Origin: Magnolia sinica
Taxonomy: Eukaryota > Streptophyta > Magnoliopsida > Magnoliales > Magnoliaceae
Direction: 5' to 3'
Length of the DNA stretch: 64,000 nt
Assembly: GCF_029962835.1 (NCBI RefSeq)
Contig: NC_080583.1
Coordinates: 52,865,658-52,929,657 of the forward strand
Made by a program: the position numbers and the translations under genes. The stretch's first letter is position 1. Each line of letters begins with the position of its first letter. A model generated the notes under the pieces. It worked only from the letters and a program-made list of their open reading frames with translations. It was not told the origin of the DNA and did no database searches. Shown piece by piece: positions 23,401-35,489 of this stretch.

Positions 23401-25309
23401 CTCAAACCCACATTCCCAAGCAAGGAAAATCCCACGTCCAAGCCTTCCCATGGAGAGAAAAATGTGATTTGGTGGCCCACTTTCCATCCCAAAAATCCTT
23501 CATCCAAGCCATCCACTTCTCATCTCCCTCCATCAAAGTGAAGCACAAGGAGATCGGCTTTCCAACGGACCAAGAAGATCGATGGTGGGTGCTCATTAGG
23601 CTAGATTTTTCATATTTTGATGATGGGCCAAGTGAGGCCTACCGATTGATGGTATGGATCTCACTTTGGACCCTAGGTGTGGCCGATAGCCCACGTTGAT
23701 GCTCATGAACATTCAATGATGGGGCCATTCTCCATGGACCCCATCATGATATTTACTTTCCTTGCATGAAAAGAGGTCTTCTAGACCGTCCATTTTGAGT
23801 GGAGAAGGGATCTCCCCCGTTGATCCTTGATTTAGTAGGCCCACATGTATTGGGACCCACTTGATGTATGTTTTAAATTATGCAAAGGAGGGCCCATAGT
23901 GCCAGGGTCCCTCCATCACATGTGTCCCACTCTCTTTTTCTCTCTTTCTCCCTCTCTTTTTCGTTTGTTTTGGTGTATGAAGATGTGATTGTGTGGCCCA
24001 CTTGCATGGACCCCACAATGAGACATGACTTTATCCAAGCCATTTATAAGTGGGGCCCACCTTATATGTGTTGCACCCACACCATCCTCCATGTGGTGGC
24101 CCACCTAAGCCGGGCCCACCTCGAATGTATGTGTTACGTCCAATCGTCCAGCTAGCCTCTGGATTATGGGAAAATACAAATATTAGCTTGGTTCACAAGA
24201 TTTTGGAGTGGTCCACTTGTGTAGGCCCCACCTTGATGTAAGTATTCAATCCACTCTGTCCATTCCCTTCCACGGCTCATTTTAGGCGTTGAGCCGAAAA
24301 ATGATGTTAATCCGATTTTTCTGGTGGGCCATAACATAAAAAATATTGATTTTTATCGTTAAAAATCAACTAGGACCCACCTTGAGCTAAAACACACTGG
24401 ATATTGGACTCCTTTGGACGGTATCGGCCATGAAATCCAATGGTTGGGATGGATTCGTTTATGCGAGCCCCACGTATGAAAAACCGTGAAAATCACGATT
24501 TCAAAAACATAAACAAAACCAATAACCTATAGCCGACCGCTGCTGCGTGTAGCGGGCGGACGGCAGGGACCCACAGCCCCAGTTGTGCCCACACTGATGT
24601 ATATTATGTATCCACCCCATTCATCCGGTGGTAACCTCCTGAAGTGGGACCCCTCCAAAGATCAGGCCGATCCGATGCTTAGGTGGCCCACATCATTGAA
24701 AACAACGGTGAATAACGGCTGCCTTTGAAACCATTTTTGTGGCCAAAGTTTTGGATCAAGATGAAATTTGTTTTCCCTTTTCACCCAGGTACGTGTGACC
24801 TTATGAAGCAGTGGATGGCATATAAGCATTATGGTGGGCCCCACGTGGGACCCACAAGATGTATGTGTTGCACACCGTCCACGCCGTGACGGTGGATCCC
24901 ACCCGCAGGTATGTGTTTTACCAATGTCGCCAGGGAGCGGACGGCCAATGAGCCCCACCATGATTTATGCGTTCTATCCACACCGTCCACGCCTGGACGG
25001 TGGGACCTACCATGATGCATTTGCTGCATCCAAATCGTCCATCCATTTCTAAAGCTTATTTTTGGGCATGAGCTAAAGATTGAGTCAGATCCATAGCTCA
25101 AGTGGACCCCACCATTTAAGGTAGTGGACAATGACGTCCACCGTTCAAAATTTCTAAAGGCCATAGGAGTTTCCTATTAAGCTGATAGTTGTTTCCACTT
25201 CATCTATCACTATGTTAATGTATAAACAGGTGGGATGGGAAACATATGTTATGGTGGGCCTTAGGAATTTTAATGGTGGAAATCATTATCACCACTTATA
25301 TTTGGTGTG

Positions 25310-25510
25310 ACCTATTTGATATACATGGGGCCCAATTAGTGTGGTCCATTTGAGATACATAAGGCTCGTTGGTGAGGCCCATTAATGCGGCCCATTTGAT
25401 ATATGTAAGGCCCATGTTATGAGGCCCATTGTGATATATTCAAAGGCCAATGGGATATAACCCATTGTAATGTACATAAGGCCCATTGATGCGGCCCACT
25501 CGATTCAATG
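25310..25510. repeat. Degenerate short tandem repeat
   Basis: Units of roughly 30-35 bp built on AGGCCCATTGATGCGGCCCA and GATATATGTA recur five or six times inside fragment E1. Confidence 0.6.
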
Positions 25511-26822
25511 TTGGTTTGACGTCCACGTTGTAAGAATAATGTTGGTTAAATGTCCGCATTATAACTCTCCCTAGGGCCCATTGGTAGGCCCATACTTGTT
25601 GATGGTTCATCACTTTGTAACATGCTTAGTATATCTCCATGATTCATGCCCATACGCATCATATGTATGCTTGATATGAGGAATGTTTGATCATTGCATA
25701 AGCCGTTAGGCTGAGACATTTACGGGACTCCTTATGAGATGGAGTGCCCCACATGAGCGCGTGGTACGTGCGAGATTGCTGCATGACTGACGGTGTGACT
25801 CATGCATTTCGCATTGTGTGTCGTGATTCACTGCACGCCCTAGCGACATCAGGGCCGTGGCCTCCACAGGCACATCGTGGATGGTCGTATGGGATACCGA
25901 AAATATTGGCTCTAGCATTGTGGGCACTTAGGATGTCCTTAGGTGAAAATCCCAAAACCTTTTTGGTACCAGGAGATACTCCAACGTCTAGACCAAGTGG
26001 ATACACGAGCGCCCGAGTGCCGAATACCAGTAGGTCGTGTCTCCCACTGTGTCGTGGTCGGTTGGAAGGGGGTGTGGCCTTATCCGCCCAAGTGAGGGGG
26101 CTATAAGCTAGGCTGAGTTTGACCAGCTCGCAAATAAGTCCACTATCGATGAGCCGAGTAGGTATTGGTAGACTACTGGTCAGGCGGATAGTGTGGTCTC
26201 TTCCACTTGCTTGACTATGCAGGTAGGGAGGAGGCAGTCAGTGTGAGGTGTATTAGACCCCAGTGATATCCAGAGAGGAACTGTACTGATATGTGTACTT
26301 AATGAGTACTGGCACACTTTCTTTGCATCTCGCATATGGCATTTGGCTATATAGGCCTCGCATCACATGGCCCTAGTATGGTCAATAGCATTCATGCCTT
26401 GCATTACATAGCTTTGGTACAGCTGATAGCATTCATGGACTTACCGCATATTTTTTCATTACTCTGATATTGCACACTTGGCGCTTACCTTACGCACACA
26501 CTTACACCACCCTTTAAGCTTTTGTAAGCTTATGCATGACCGTTGCGTGCAGGTGTCGTTGGATAACAGTAGCGTTGAGGCAGGAGCGCGCATCTGATCA
26601 TTTTAGAGCTTTTTGATCACCTTGTATTTCCTTTTCCGCATTGTACTTAAAAGTTTTTGATATAGTGGATATGTGGTGATGTTATTTTGTGACTTGGTTA
26701 TGCTTGTGGTTATGCTCCATTACAAAAAAGATCATATTGAAAATCCTCCTTATAGGATCCCAGGATCGGAATCTGGCATGTGAGTGCCGGGATCCGAGAA
26801 TGGGGCACTATGGAGGCTGTCG

Positions 26823-26960
26823 GATGAGGAGTTCTCCTACATGCAACTCTCTGGTGGGTCTATGTAGACCTGGAGTTGCGTCGACGGGGCTACAGGGATA
26901 CGAATTAGTTGAATATCACACTTGTCATTTTGTATATTTTGAAACTATACAAGCAATTAT
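26823..26960. repeat. 138-bp perfect direct repeat, right copy
   Basis: Identical to 19760-19897. It joins fragment E1 to the remaining 3' end of LTR C1. Confidence 0.9.
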
Positions 26961-27208
26961 TTAACCTGGTATCATGTTCATACTCTGGGGACTTACAACC
27001 ACTTATGTGTTTTATATATTTAACTCAGTCTTCTGCTTGCATAATCAAATCATCTCTGGAGTATGATATGCTGATTTGGTGTAATCTCATTCATGTTTAA
27101 TGCACTAATACGGACAACATTTAATCATCATTATCTATATTGCATAAGTGATGCGTTGGAACTCGAGAGCTGAGCTTCTGCTCGACTCCCGATTTTCAAA
27201 GCGTTAGA
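26961..27208 (+). mobile_element. Solo LTR C1, 3' end
   Basis: It has the family end block: GCACTAATACGGACAACAT, GCATAAGTGATG and GGAACTCGAGAGCTGAG. It terminates as GCGTTAGA; the expected CA end has changed to GA. The target duplication CCACC follows at 27209-27213. Confidence 0.75.
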
Positions 27209-27407
27209 CCACCTTCTACCATCCTGAAGTTGAACAACTGTAGCTTCAAGTGTGGGCAATTCTCAAATGACTTTTTAGCATAAAAGTCCTCTAACTTCGC
27301 CCACAACATGGATGAGGTTTTCTCCCTCAAAAAATTGTAGATATCCTCATTTGTGAGACACAATCGGATAGAGAATAAGGCCTTCTTATCAAGAATATTT
27401 CTATCAT
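27209..27407 (-). pseudogene. Copia gag fragment (second element), middle piece
   Basis: The minus strand reads DRNILDKKALFSIRLCL, then a WAKLEDFYAKKS block and LQLFNFRMVEGG. This is the central part of the Copia capsid domain. The reading continues at 17003 after the C1 insertion and at 29850 before the hAT-type insertion, so gag is broken in three by two independent insertions. Confidence 0.8.
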
Positions 27408-28051
27408 TAAAGGTGGGCATGTCAAGTCCAACCCGATCAGGCCCGATCTGACCCGTTTCGAACCGAACCGACAGTCTAGATTGGTGGAATTGAGTTCATC
27501 CATCTAGATCCGATTATATTTCGAGTCGGGTTCAAATAGTGGTCTATTTGGACCGATCCAATCCAAAAACCCAAACCAAAAGGATCTAGACCGATCCGAC
27601 CTAACCCGATCTGAAGCGGGTAGTCGGGTAGTATAAATACCCTTTTTTTTAACCCTAAAACCTTTACCCTCTTTTCTTACCCTATCGAACAAATGATGCC
27701 GCCTGCCCAAATCCCGATCTTCTTCCTTTCCTATTCTTCTTGAAAGCTCGATCTAAAGATCCCTATTCCTGATCTTCTTCCTCTCCTATCCGATTTCCAT
27801 CTCTTTTGTATGGAGAACGGTGCTTGTATAAGATTGATTGAGAGAAAAACATTTCTCGTGATAGTGGGTTTTTCGCTTTTAAAGGTGGGTTTTTGGTGGG
27901 AAGTGGTTTGGAGTGAGGGAGAAAAGAAATATAGGATTTGGAGATATGAATTCCATTTGTCTTTTCCTTTTTTTATCATTTTTATTTGGGGAAATGGAGA
28001 TGGGTCCTGTTGTGCGGTAGAGAAGGGTGTTTTTAACTATTTACATAGATA

Positions 28052-28157
28052 AGCATGTCTTTTGTTCAAGAGAACTGCATTAAAAGCAGTCTCCTGAGAA
28101 CTGGTGGAGCTCTTCTTGAGGAGATGAAGATCTTGGGGGAGCGTCATTCTCAGTTAG
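28052..28157 (+). CDS. Exon-like open frame inside the hAT-type element
   Basis: The ATG at 28052 opens 35 codons containing VQENCIKSSLLRTGGALLEE and ends at a possible donor GTTAGT. The composition is that of ordinary protein, unlike the surrounding repeat, and it is preceded by about 400 bp of UTR-like sequence. It could be a captured host exon. I do not recognise the protein. Confidence 0.3.
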
Positions 28158-28227
28158 GTTAGTATTTACTTATTTATTTATTTATATATTTAAATTCAAA
28201 TAGAGTTTGTGAAGTTTGTGTCTTTCA

Positions 28228-28272
28228 AAAAAAAAAAAAAAAAACAAGAAGAAGAAGAAGAAAGAAAAGAAG
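28228..28272. repeat. poly(A) and (AAG)n tract
   Basis: An A18-type run is followed by AAG repeats. Fragments of the GTGGGCC repeat family follow at 28330-28400. Confidence 0.8.
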
Positions 28273-29849
28273 TTTCTGATTGCAATTGTTGATCTAGTAG
28301 AAGCATTTTCCATTGGACAGTGTAGATAAAAAACAAGCATCATGGTGTAGATGGGCGGTGTAGATAAAACACAAACATAATGGTGGGGGGCACATAGCTT
28401 TGACAGCAGCTAATTGGCTAGTGTTGGGGTCCTCAGCCAAAGCACGTCCTGGAACCTAGCATATCTGTTGAATATCGGTCGTTGCTAACTATCCAACTTT
28501 ATTGTATGTTCGTGGCCCAATTGATGAGTGGATCTAACTGATTTGTGTCCTGGAATACTCGTCCGTGCATCACGTATGCTGCGATTCTCTCTCGTGCGAA
28601 GCGCAGTTGCATTCTCAATTGAGTTTGGATAAGTAGGGGCCATGCATCATTGATATAGGTTATTGGTGTGATGGACCCAACCATGGATGGAGATTTTTTT
28701 TAAAGGATTCTGATTTAAAAATCATGACCAATCAGTAGATGGCGTGTAAATTAAGAATAAAATATACCAACAGTCCACATTTTGCTTTAAAATTTCATGT
28801 ATTTAATGGTTGTGAGCCTTCGAACTAGAAAATTTTCGGTATATAACCTATCTGTGACTATACTTGTTGGATCAACGGTCTGGATCAGCATATACGGGGC
28901 CTCCTTGCCTGTACGGGGCTAGAGGATATTATCGATGATACTCCAGTCGAGGTTCGTATGATCCATCGATGTAACAATGGATTAGAACGGCGAATTCGGT
29001 GCATCTCGAGGCACGGTATTTTTGGTGCCTCCATGTCATTCTGAACACATGGCAAACATGAATGAGATCTCAACCGTCAATTTCATGATTTGAATAGTTT
29101 TTGGTTCATGGTCTAAAAATAATAATGATTGGACGATTCTAGAACTTTACTTGGCTGAATACAAAAGAACAGTAAAAGACAAAAAACAGCAACGACACTC
29201 CTTTAATCATATAAGGACCGTTTATCATACGGTTATGATGTTTCAGTAAAATTAAAATTTACCAATATAGAAGAATAAATGATAGAATATTTTGAATGGT
29301 TCGGATCATCATAAACATGTGGCACGTGTGTGATATACGATCAGGCATGAAAATGATGTGCCTTCATATGCAGATAAGCAGCTGCCATGGATTTGATGGG
29401 GTGTTGAATGCTGATGGGCTAATAAAATTACATCCTGTTGACTGCGTATGAATGGATTTAATTGATAAAATAGAAACATAGATACTCTGGCAGAGTATGA
29501 ATATCCGTACTCGTGCAAGACGGCACTGTACACATAGCATTCATACACATTAACGTTAAACCTCCAAAAATATGGGCCCTAGCATAGATTTATCTACACC
29601 GTCCAGAAATGAGTGAGGCCGGGAGCACAACCAATCTGAACCGGGCCAAATCCAATCCGACTCGGTTTTCCTGACCGAGTCGGACTTGGATTGGTTCAGG
29701 CCAGCATTTATTAGGATCGGATCGAGTCAGATGACCCTGACTCAGTCTCGGATCGGATCGAGTTCGGGTCAGGCCATGTAAAACTCGAACTGAGTCGGGT
29801 TAGACTCAATCCGATTCGACTCGGTCCGATGCCCAACTCTATCCATCAT

Positions 29850-30010
29850 CATCACTCATAGACGGTTGAAGCTCCTCAAGAGCCCCATCTTCGCCTTGCT
29901 TAGTTAATAAGTTAATCATCTTAACCTTCCATAACTCCAAATTATTTTTGCCTAAATACTACTCAATATCATACTTAACGTTTCCCATTGATACTAATTA
30001 TTAATATTTA
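29850..30010 (-). pseudogene. Copia gag fragment (second element), N-terminal piece
   Basis: The minus strand reads KYDIE, a stop, then GKNNLELWKVKMINLLTKQG and a segment ending MSDDDG. This is the typical N-terminus of Copia gag just downstream of the primer-binding site. It connects to the middle piece at 27407 when the hAT-type element is removed. Confidence 0.75.
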
Positions 30011-30029
30011 AGCTTGCAACCTAACGTTA

Positions 30030-30041
30030 GCTCTGATACCA
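30030..30041 (-). promoter_or_regulatory. Primer-binding site of the second Copia element
   Basis: On the minus strand it reads TGGTATCAGAGC, the exact plant tRNA-iMet primer site, two bases downstream of the LTR end. Confidence 0.85.
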
Positions 30042-30043
30042 CT

Positions 30044-30512
30044 TGGTAGGAGACCGCAGAAGAACACAGAGTCGGATCTAGGATAGCAATCCAATGGGAG
30101 CAAGCAAAAGGGAAAAGTACGTAGAGATTTTAACGTGGAAAAACTCTTGTGGGAAAAAACCATAGCATAAAGCGACAAATGAACACTATGAAAGCAGAAT
30201 TACAAAGTATATAACTTACCCAATTCGAACAACCTCGAATCTCACCCTTTTCTACACCCCTTTGAAACCTTTGGATGATTGGAACCCTAGAATACCGTCT
30301 CAATTCCGATTGCACTCTAATATATAGCCTTTGGAGGAAACCCAATCAAAAAAGAAAACAAATCCCGCAAATTTGCAATTTCGCGAAAATCTACGCTTAT
30401 CAGTTCGATGGCATCAAACGCCCTTCAATGTCATCAAAACTTATCCTTCAATGGCATCGAATCCGGGTCGATGACATCAAAATAACACCCAAACTGTCCA
30501 GAGACAAAACCA
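30044..30512 (-). mobile_element. Copia LTR of the second element
   Basis: Bounded by TGGTAGG and AAAACCA on the plus strand (TG...CA, 469 bp). Its U5 side carries the usual TCCCACAAGAGTTTTTCCACG-like block in complement, and the primer-binding site is adjacent. It contains several copies of an ATGGCATCAAA / ATGTCATCAAA word near 30405-30480. A partner LTR is not in the window. Confidence 0.7.
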
Positions 30513-31370
30513 GGGAGTAGCCAATCCATTTCCATTGGACATGGATTAGGGAGGCCGTTTGGCTAGTGGCCCCAACACCAGCCACCTCGATCTGGTGATC
30601 CCCGGATTTTTCTCATCTTAAATCTTGCTACTGCTATAGGTCCTTGCTGCTCGTCTTTGCATGAATCTAAGGCTATGGCTCCAAAAGGCTTCCATTTCTT
30701 ATCCATCCAAGTCGCCACTCTCGTGAGTGGTGCTGCTCCTATCAGCGCCTAGCGTCTAAGCTCTGTGGACCCTACCATGATGTATGTGTTTTATCCACAC
30801 TTTGTATCCATTTTTCAGATTATTTAGTAGATGAGTCCAAAATGAATCAAATCCAAATCTTATTTGGAGGGTACGACTGAGAGATACCCTTCGAATCAAA
30901 GACCTCAATATCAAAGCATTGGCCCCACTTTGATAATGTGTTATATATCCATGTCATTCATCTGATTTTTCATCCCATTTTCGGACATGGCCTCAAAAAT
31001 TAAGTAGATCCAAATCTCAGAATGATCACACCACGGGAAACAGTGGTGATTGAATGCCCACCATTAAAAACTTCCACTATAAGTAGATCCATACTGTTTA
31101 TTTTCCATCTAACCTGTTGATAGGGTCAAACAAACCTGGATGAAGGGAAAATACAAATATCAGCTCAATCCAAAACATTTGTGGCCTATAAAAAGTTTCT
31201 GATGGTCATTCACCACTTTTTCAAGTGGTGTGGTCCACTGGATATTTGGATCTGCTTAAGTTTTGGAAGCACCTCTTAAAATGAGATTTAAAAAATGGAT
31301 GAGTGGCATGGATATACAGAAAATTCATCAAGGTGGGCCCACATTGTAATAGTAACACCCACTAAGCATC
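30513..31370. repeat. Foldback-family repeat fragments
   Basis: GGAGTAGCCAATCC at 30515 also occurs at 2841 in element B. From about 30766 a block with CCATGATGTATGTGTTTTATCC runs through CCACACCACGGGAAACAGTGG to AAGGTGGGCCCACATTG at 31330, the full motif order of one repeat unit. Confidence 0.65.
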
Positions 31371-31710
31371 CTGACCAGGACCATCTAAAAAACAAGGAAT
31401 CATTAAATTGGCAAACCTTGAATCCATTCCTACAACTTGCTGAATGTATGAGGCCATTGCAGAATGTGATGTCAGATTGGAAGTTAAGATGATCATGTTC
31501 TCCTTGTAAGGTTGTCTATGTTGTATCTCCCAATCTACCCTATTCTTTAAATAGATGATCACATCCATACAATCACCTAAAATAGGGTCTGATGATAAAA
31601 TGGTCATCCGTTTCTTCGTTCTATGTTAGGATGTGACGTCAAGAATAAGGTAGATTGATAACTCAAGTGAGCCACACCACAAGAAACCTTGTGGGGAATG
31701 AAAGGATACC
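31371..31710. other. Interval, mostly unidentified
   Basis: Short open frames on both strands, none convincing. A repeat-family tail (CTCAAGTGAGCCACACCAC) lies near 31660-31690. Confidence 0.35.
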
Positions 31711-31900
31711 ATTGAAACTAGGGCTGTCAATGCACAGGGCTGGCCGATTAGGCTTTTAATTTGGTCTTGGGCTGGAGTATCAAGCCTAGGGGCAGGATTA
31801 CGAGTAAAATTTAGGCTTGTTCCTGAGTCGGGTCAGATTCGGACCGTGTACAACAGCCCACTAGCCGTGGCCTAGCCCATTAGGGTTTGCAAGGAAATTT
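31711..31900. repeat. hAT-like repeat fragment
   Basis: TAGGGCTGTCAAT at about 31719 and the GGCTGG / GGCCTAGCCC composition resemble the termini of non-autonomous hAT elements. The second end is not clear. Confidence 0.35.
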
Positions 31901-33100
31901 TATAATATACATAATATGTAAAATCTTAATTTACTCATTCCACTGCTCTAACTCATGCCTCCATCTCTCTATGTTCCAAACTTGACCAAGCCTCCAGCTC
32001 AGGTCCAACATAAGCATTTCGGGTCAGGGTCAGACTGCATGGGCTCAGTTCGGGCCTATGTTGAGTTGAATGGCAAAGAAACACTATGGTGGGTGTTTGG
32101 ATTCTATTGCTTATTATGGTGTGGCATACATATTATGTTATAAAATATAATGTATATACACATACATATATACATATACACACCTACACAAGGCAAGTTA
32201 ATAAAGATCAACGCCTTGTTGCACCTAAGAGCGGCTCTGTTTTTTGGCCTGTAGAAGAATGGTAATTTTGCACTCTAAAAAACAGCATCACCTTTAAAAG
32301 TAAATTTCAAGAACCATAGGTATTGAATTTCTTGGGAGCCCACAATATTCATAGAAGCTGAGAATCACAAAATGTAGAAGGGCACAGTATGGATGTAGAC
32401 ATGAATTTGGACATGAGTTATGAGAAAATCACGAAAATCACTCAGAAGTTCAGACCTAGCTATGAAGTTTCTAGAGAGAGTATGAGAAAAAATCTGAAGC
32501 TGCTAGGTAATTTTTTAAAGTAATGTTTGCTTGTGCTTTCATGCTCATGTTAAGCAGGAGTTTCCAAGCATACTTATGTGGAATCATTAACGAAAAAGAA
32601 TGTCAACCAACATACTATATTTTCTTTAGAATGTCGGGGATGGTTTCAGCACTAGTTTTGGATTACAATCTTCTTTTTCCCTCATCTTCAATCTCAAAGT
32701 GATAACATGTAACTTTATTTATTTATAAATTTAGAGGTTTGCTAGAAGACGTCCTGATGTATTGCAATATGATACATCACAACCTTATCCTTCAAACATG
32801 GATCATGTTTCACTGATAAAAACTTTTTATATGGTGAGCTATGGGTTGGATAGGGGAATGGTTAAAATCAAAACTCTTATATAGGAATATTTCAACCTCA
32901 ATATTGACTCTTTTCATTTGAATATGGACAGTCTTATAAACTTCTGAATAAGAGAGGGGTTGAAATATCTAAATCTGAATATTTTTTGGTGTGCGTGGTG
33001 AGTACCCCATCCATGGTGAGGCCCATCACATAAGTGGTTTAGCTAATTGAAAATGGGATGTATTATGGAGAAAACAGATCAACCTATGCGAAAAGGTCAA
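31901..33100. other. AT-rich interval, nothing identified
   Basis: A TA/CA microsatellite lies near 32140-32190. Otherwise no recognisable gene or repeat. Confidence 0.4.
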
Positions 33101-33169
33101 GTCGAAATTTTACACGCTCAACCAAGCAGATAATCAAGCCCTTCTGTTCTCCTCTCCAGCATGAGAAAC

Positions 33170-33363
33170 TACCTTCGAATTCGATGCAACCAAGTCGCCA
33201 TGGGAGTTCGCTTCCTACTCAGAGTTCATGGCCAAGGAACATTCCCGTAGTGCACCACCTTCGTTGATTCCAAGATCTCTAGAATTCGCCAGGAACGCTC
33301 CATTCCTTTGCCCGACAATGATGATGACGATGATAAGGAAGACGATAGTGACTGTGGTGATTC
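33170..33363 (+). pseudogene. DEAD-box RNA helicase (RH28-like) N-terminal exon fragment
   Basis: One frame reads EFDATKSPWEFASYSEF from 33177. After a frameshift near 33250 the next frame reads TTFVDSKISRIRQERSIPLPD and an acidic run (DNDDDDDKEDDSD). Plant DEAD-box helicases of the RH28/DRS1 type, nucleolar ribosome-assembly factors, have this order near their N-terminus: a PWxFASYS motif, TTS-DxKIS, then an acidic tract. The helicase core is absent. The exon is interrupted at the acidic tract by the CACTA element. A possible continuation (SDSEAEKE) lies at about 52995-53018. Assignment is from memory of the family. Confidence 0.5.
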
Positions 33364-33389
33364 CACAACCAAAAAAATAGAGCAATGCC

Positions 33390-33710
33390 GACGGCTAAAA
33401 ACTGTCGGTAATGACCTTCCCCGACGGCTCTTAGCCGTCGCAAGGTCCGTCAGTAAAGGGTGCGTCGGCGTTACTCAGCAACGGATTAAAACCGTTGCCG
33501 TTTTCGACGGCTAAAACCGTCGGTAAGGGTGACGATCAAAACCGTCATCGTTTTCAATGGCTAAAATAGTCGGTGCTTTCGACGGTAAGGGCGACAATCA
33601 AAACCGTTGGCGTTTTCAACGACTAAAACCGCCATCGTTTCCAACAACCAAGGTCAACAGCCAAAACCGTCGGTGTTTTCAATGGTTTTTAGCCGTTGGC
33701 GATTCTTATT
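33390..33710. repeat. CACTA left subterminal repeats
   Basis: About a dozen direct and inverted copies of GACGGCTAAAACCGTCGG-like units. In En/Spm such units bind the element's regulatory protein; here that role is inferred from position only. Confidence 0.8.
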
Positions 33711-33719
33711 AATTAAAAC

Positions 33720-34015
33720 AAAATGAAAATTAATTGAATTTGGATGATATATTTGATTTCTTCCTCTTCTATTGAGTAGACTTTACCTTCTCAAATAGGT
33801 TGGTTCATTCAGGACTTTGGAGAAATTGGTATATATCTAGTTTTGGAAGTGTGCGTTAATCAACGCATACATCTAAAACTAGATATACCCATTTTTCCAA
33901 AGCCCTAAACGAACTAACCTATTTGAGAAGGTAAGTCTACACAATGGAAAAGGAAGAAATCAAAATCAAATATATCATCCAAATTCTAAATATTTGGATT
34001 GGATATATACTTTAA
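33720..34015. repeat. Foldback inside the CACTA left end
   Basis: Arms of about 135 bp face each other around 33860. Landmarks TTGGATGATATATTTGATTTC and TCTCAAATAGGTT in the left arm are matched in complement by the right arm. Possibly a MITE inserted in the CACTA, or part of its terminal structure. Confidence 0.75.
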
Positions 34016-34970
34016 TAAAAATAAATAAAAAATAAAAAAGAGATGTACATAAGCTTTAGATATCATAGAATCTGTGCAACCTCGCAGCATAATACATAAA
34101 ATCTGTGCACTTGAAGGTCTACGTCCATGGAAGAGATTCTCTCATACTACCACTACACCCATCCAATGGGATAACGTAAACCCAAAAAGGCATTTCAAAC
34201 AGAAGAAGAAAGATGGCCATGCACATTCTCTCCCACATTAATACAACATTGAGGCTTGAGCCTCAACAATACCACCTGGAACACATCGCAGCCCCAAAAT
34301 AAACTCATTAAGCCTCAGATGCTTTCCAAGAAGATCCTGAATCCCTCAGGGCAGAGTTCGTATGCATAAAGTTGGAGAATTCACATGACCATGAAGGAAA
34401 AAACAAAACAATGGCTACCATTGGAAGCTAATTTTCTGTCAAAGTGTCGATGACAAAGTGAGGCCTATATAACAGAAAGCAGTCAAATAACATATGAGAA
34501 AATAAGTAAATCAACCAGTCTGAATGTTTCCTATCCTCTATGCTAACAATGGGATACGACCTTTAAGCACTAATCTCTTGAAAATTCTCAGACCTCAAAA
34601 ATCTGATGGGGAGCAATGGAAAAAAAAATGAGTAAGCCCTAAAAGCAGCAAAAGATCTCAATACTGACCTACCAACTATGAATGAAACCCACACACCATG
34701 CCCTCCCAACATTCGAAGGACAAGCTAGGACGAGGACGGAAACAATCCTCTATTTTTATTTTATTTTGTTTTGTTCTTTCTTTTTGTACGGTGGAAACAA
34801 ACCTCATATTGCTATGACACCAGGATAAAAGATCAAATTTGATAACAAAATTATGTCTAACCGTGTGTTGCAAGCAATTTATATGCCTTTCCTTCTCTCC
34901 TACCAATAACAAAAGCTCACATTGCCAACAAGAAAAAAGGTGTAAAACTATACACAACATTAGAGGGTTA
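34016..34970. other. CACTA interior, no gene recognised
   Basis: AT-rich sequence with intron-like character. No identified coding segment. Confidence 0.35.
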
Positions 34971-34971
34971 C

Positions 34972-35041
34972 CAGTGTTGATGGATCCATCGATGCTTTTC
35001 CATCCTTCCAGGCAGCATCCAAGTATGTCCTTAGTGACATG
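34972..35041 (-). pseudogene. Exon-like segment, unidentified host gene
   Basis: On the minus strand a TTTGTCAG acceptor precedes a 70-base open frame containing [17 protein letters not shown] and is followed by a GTAACC donor. Both splice sites and the protein-like composition suggest a captured exon. I do not recognise the protein. A second possible exon ([16 protein letters not shown]) lies on the same strand near 35275-35330. Confidence 0.35.
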
Positions 35042-35489
35042 CTGACAAATACCTATCACATGATTGAAAATACTAATACTGTAAGAGAGCTAGGGAACTT
35101 GGTTCCGTTAAAACTTCTAAAGATGCAAAGTACCCTCTGTACAAATTTGGAAAACCATTAAATAACTCAAGGAAAACCTGTTAAGAACATACAAACTTTC
35201 TACCAGTTAAATCTGCTGCAACTTTCACGCTTCCAAGACGGTGTATGTTAGATGCAAACTATGTAGTTATTATTCTTCCTTTAACAGCTGAAATACGTTG
35301 CAACAACGCATCTGCTACAACAGTCTCACTACAAATAGATCTTCCAGGTGACAGCACATTTGTCGAGTCACTCATCATCCGAGAAAAACAACTACTAGTT
35401 AAGAATTTGCATATTCATAGAATCACAAGAAAGTCAGATTAAACAAAAAATGTTTTCAGGGGCCAGTTTTACTGTTCAAATTCCAAGGG

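Larger units (their letters stand above)
23174..26822 (+). mobile_element. Fragment E1 of family E LTR, right piece
   Basis: It continues E1 after the D2 solo LTR and parallels E2: a pyrimidine-rich zone, GTGGGCC-rich middle, the CAGGGCCGTGGCCTCCACAGG block (about 25848), the CACCACCC-TTAAGCTT zone and the GGATCCCAGGATCGGAA block near 26755. It stops at 26822, about 60-70 bp short of the LTR end seen in E2, directly at the second copy of the 138-bp repeat. No gene. Confidence 0.65.
27408..29841. mobile_element. hAT-type non-autonomous element, about 2.4 kb
   Basis: The ends are imperfect inverted repeats: TAAAGGTGGGCAT at 27408-27420 and the complement of TAGAGTTGGGCAT at 29829-29841. It is flanked by 8-bp duplications TCTATCAT (27400-27407) and TCCATCAT (29842-29849), 7 of 8 identical. 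Subterminal stretches at both ends are full of GGATCGG / CCCGATC words. The 8-bp duplication, the end sequence and the GGGTCGG-rich termini are hallmarks of hAT elements. No transposase is seen. It sits inside a Copia gag and restores gag order when removed. Confidence 0.75.

Noticed and set aside
25744..26106. 120-codon frame in E1
   Set aside because: The matching region of E2 (47454 onward) is broken by stops in the same frame, and no domain is recognised.
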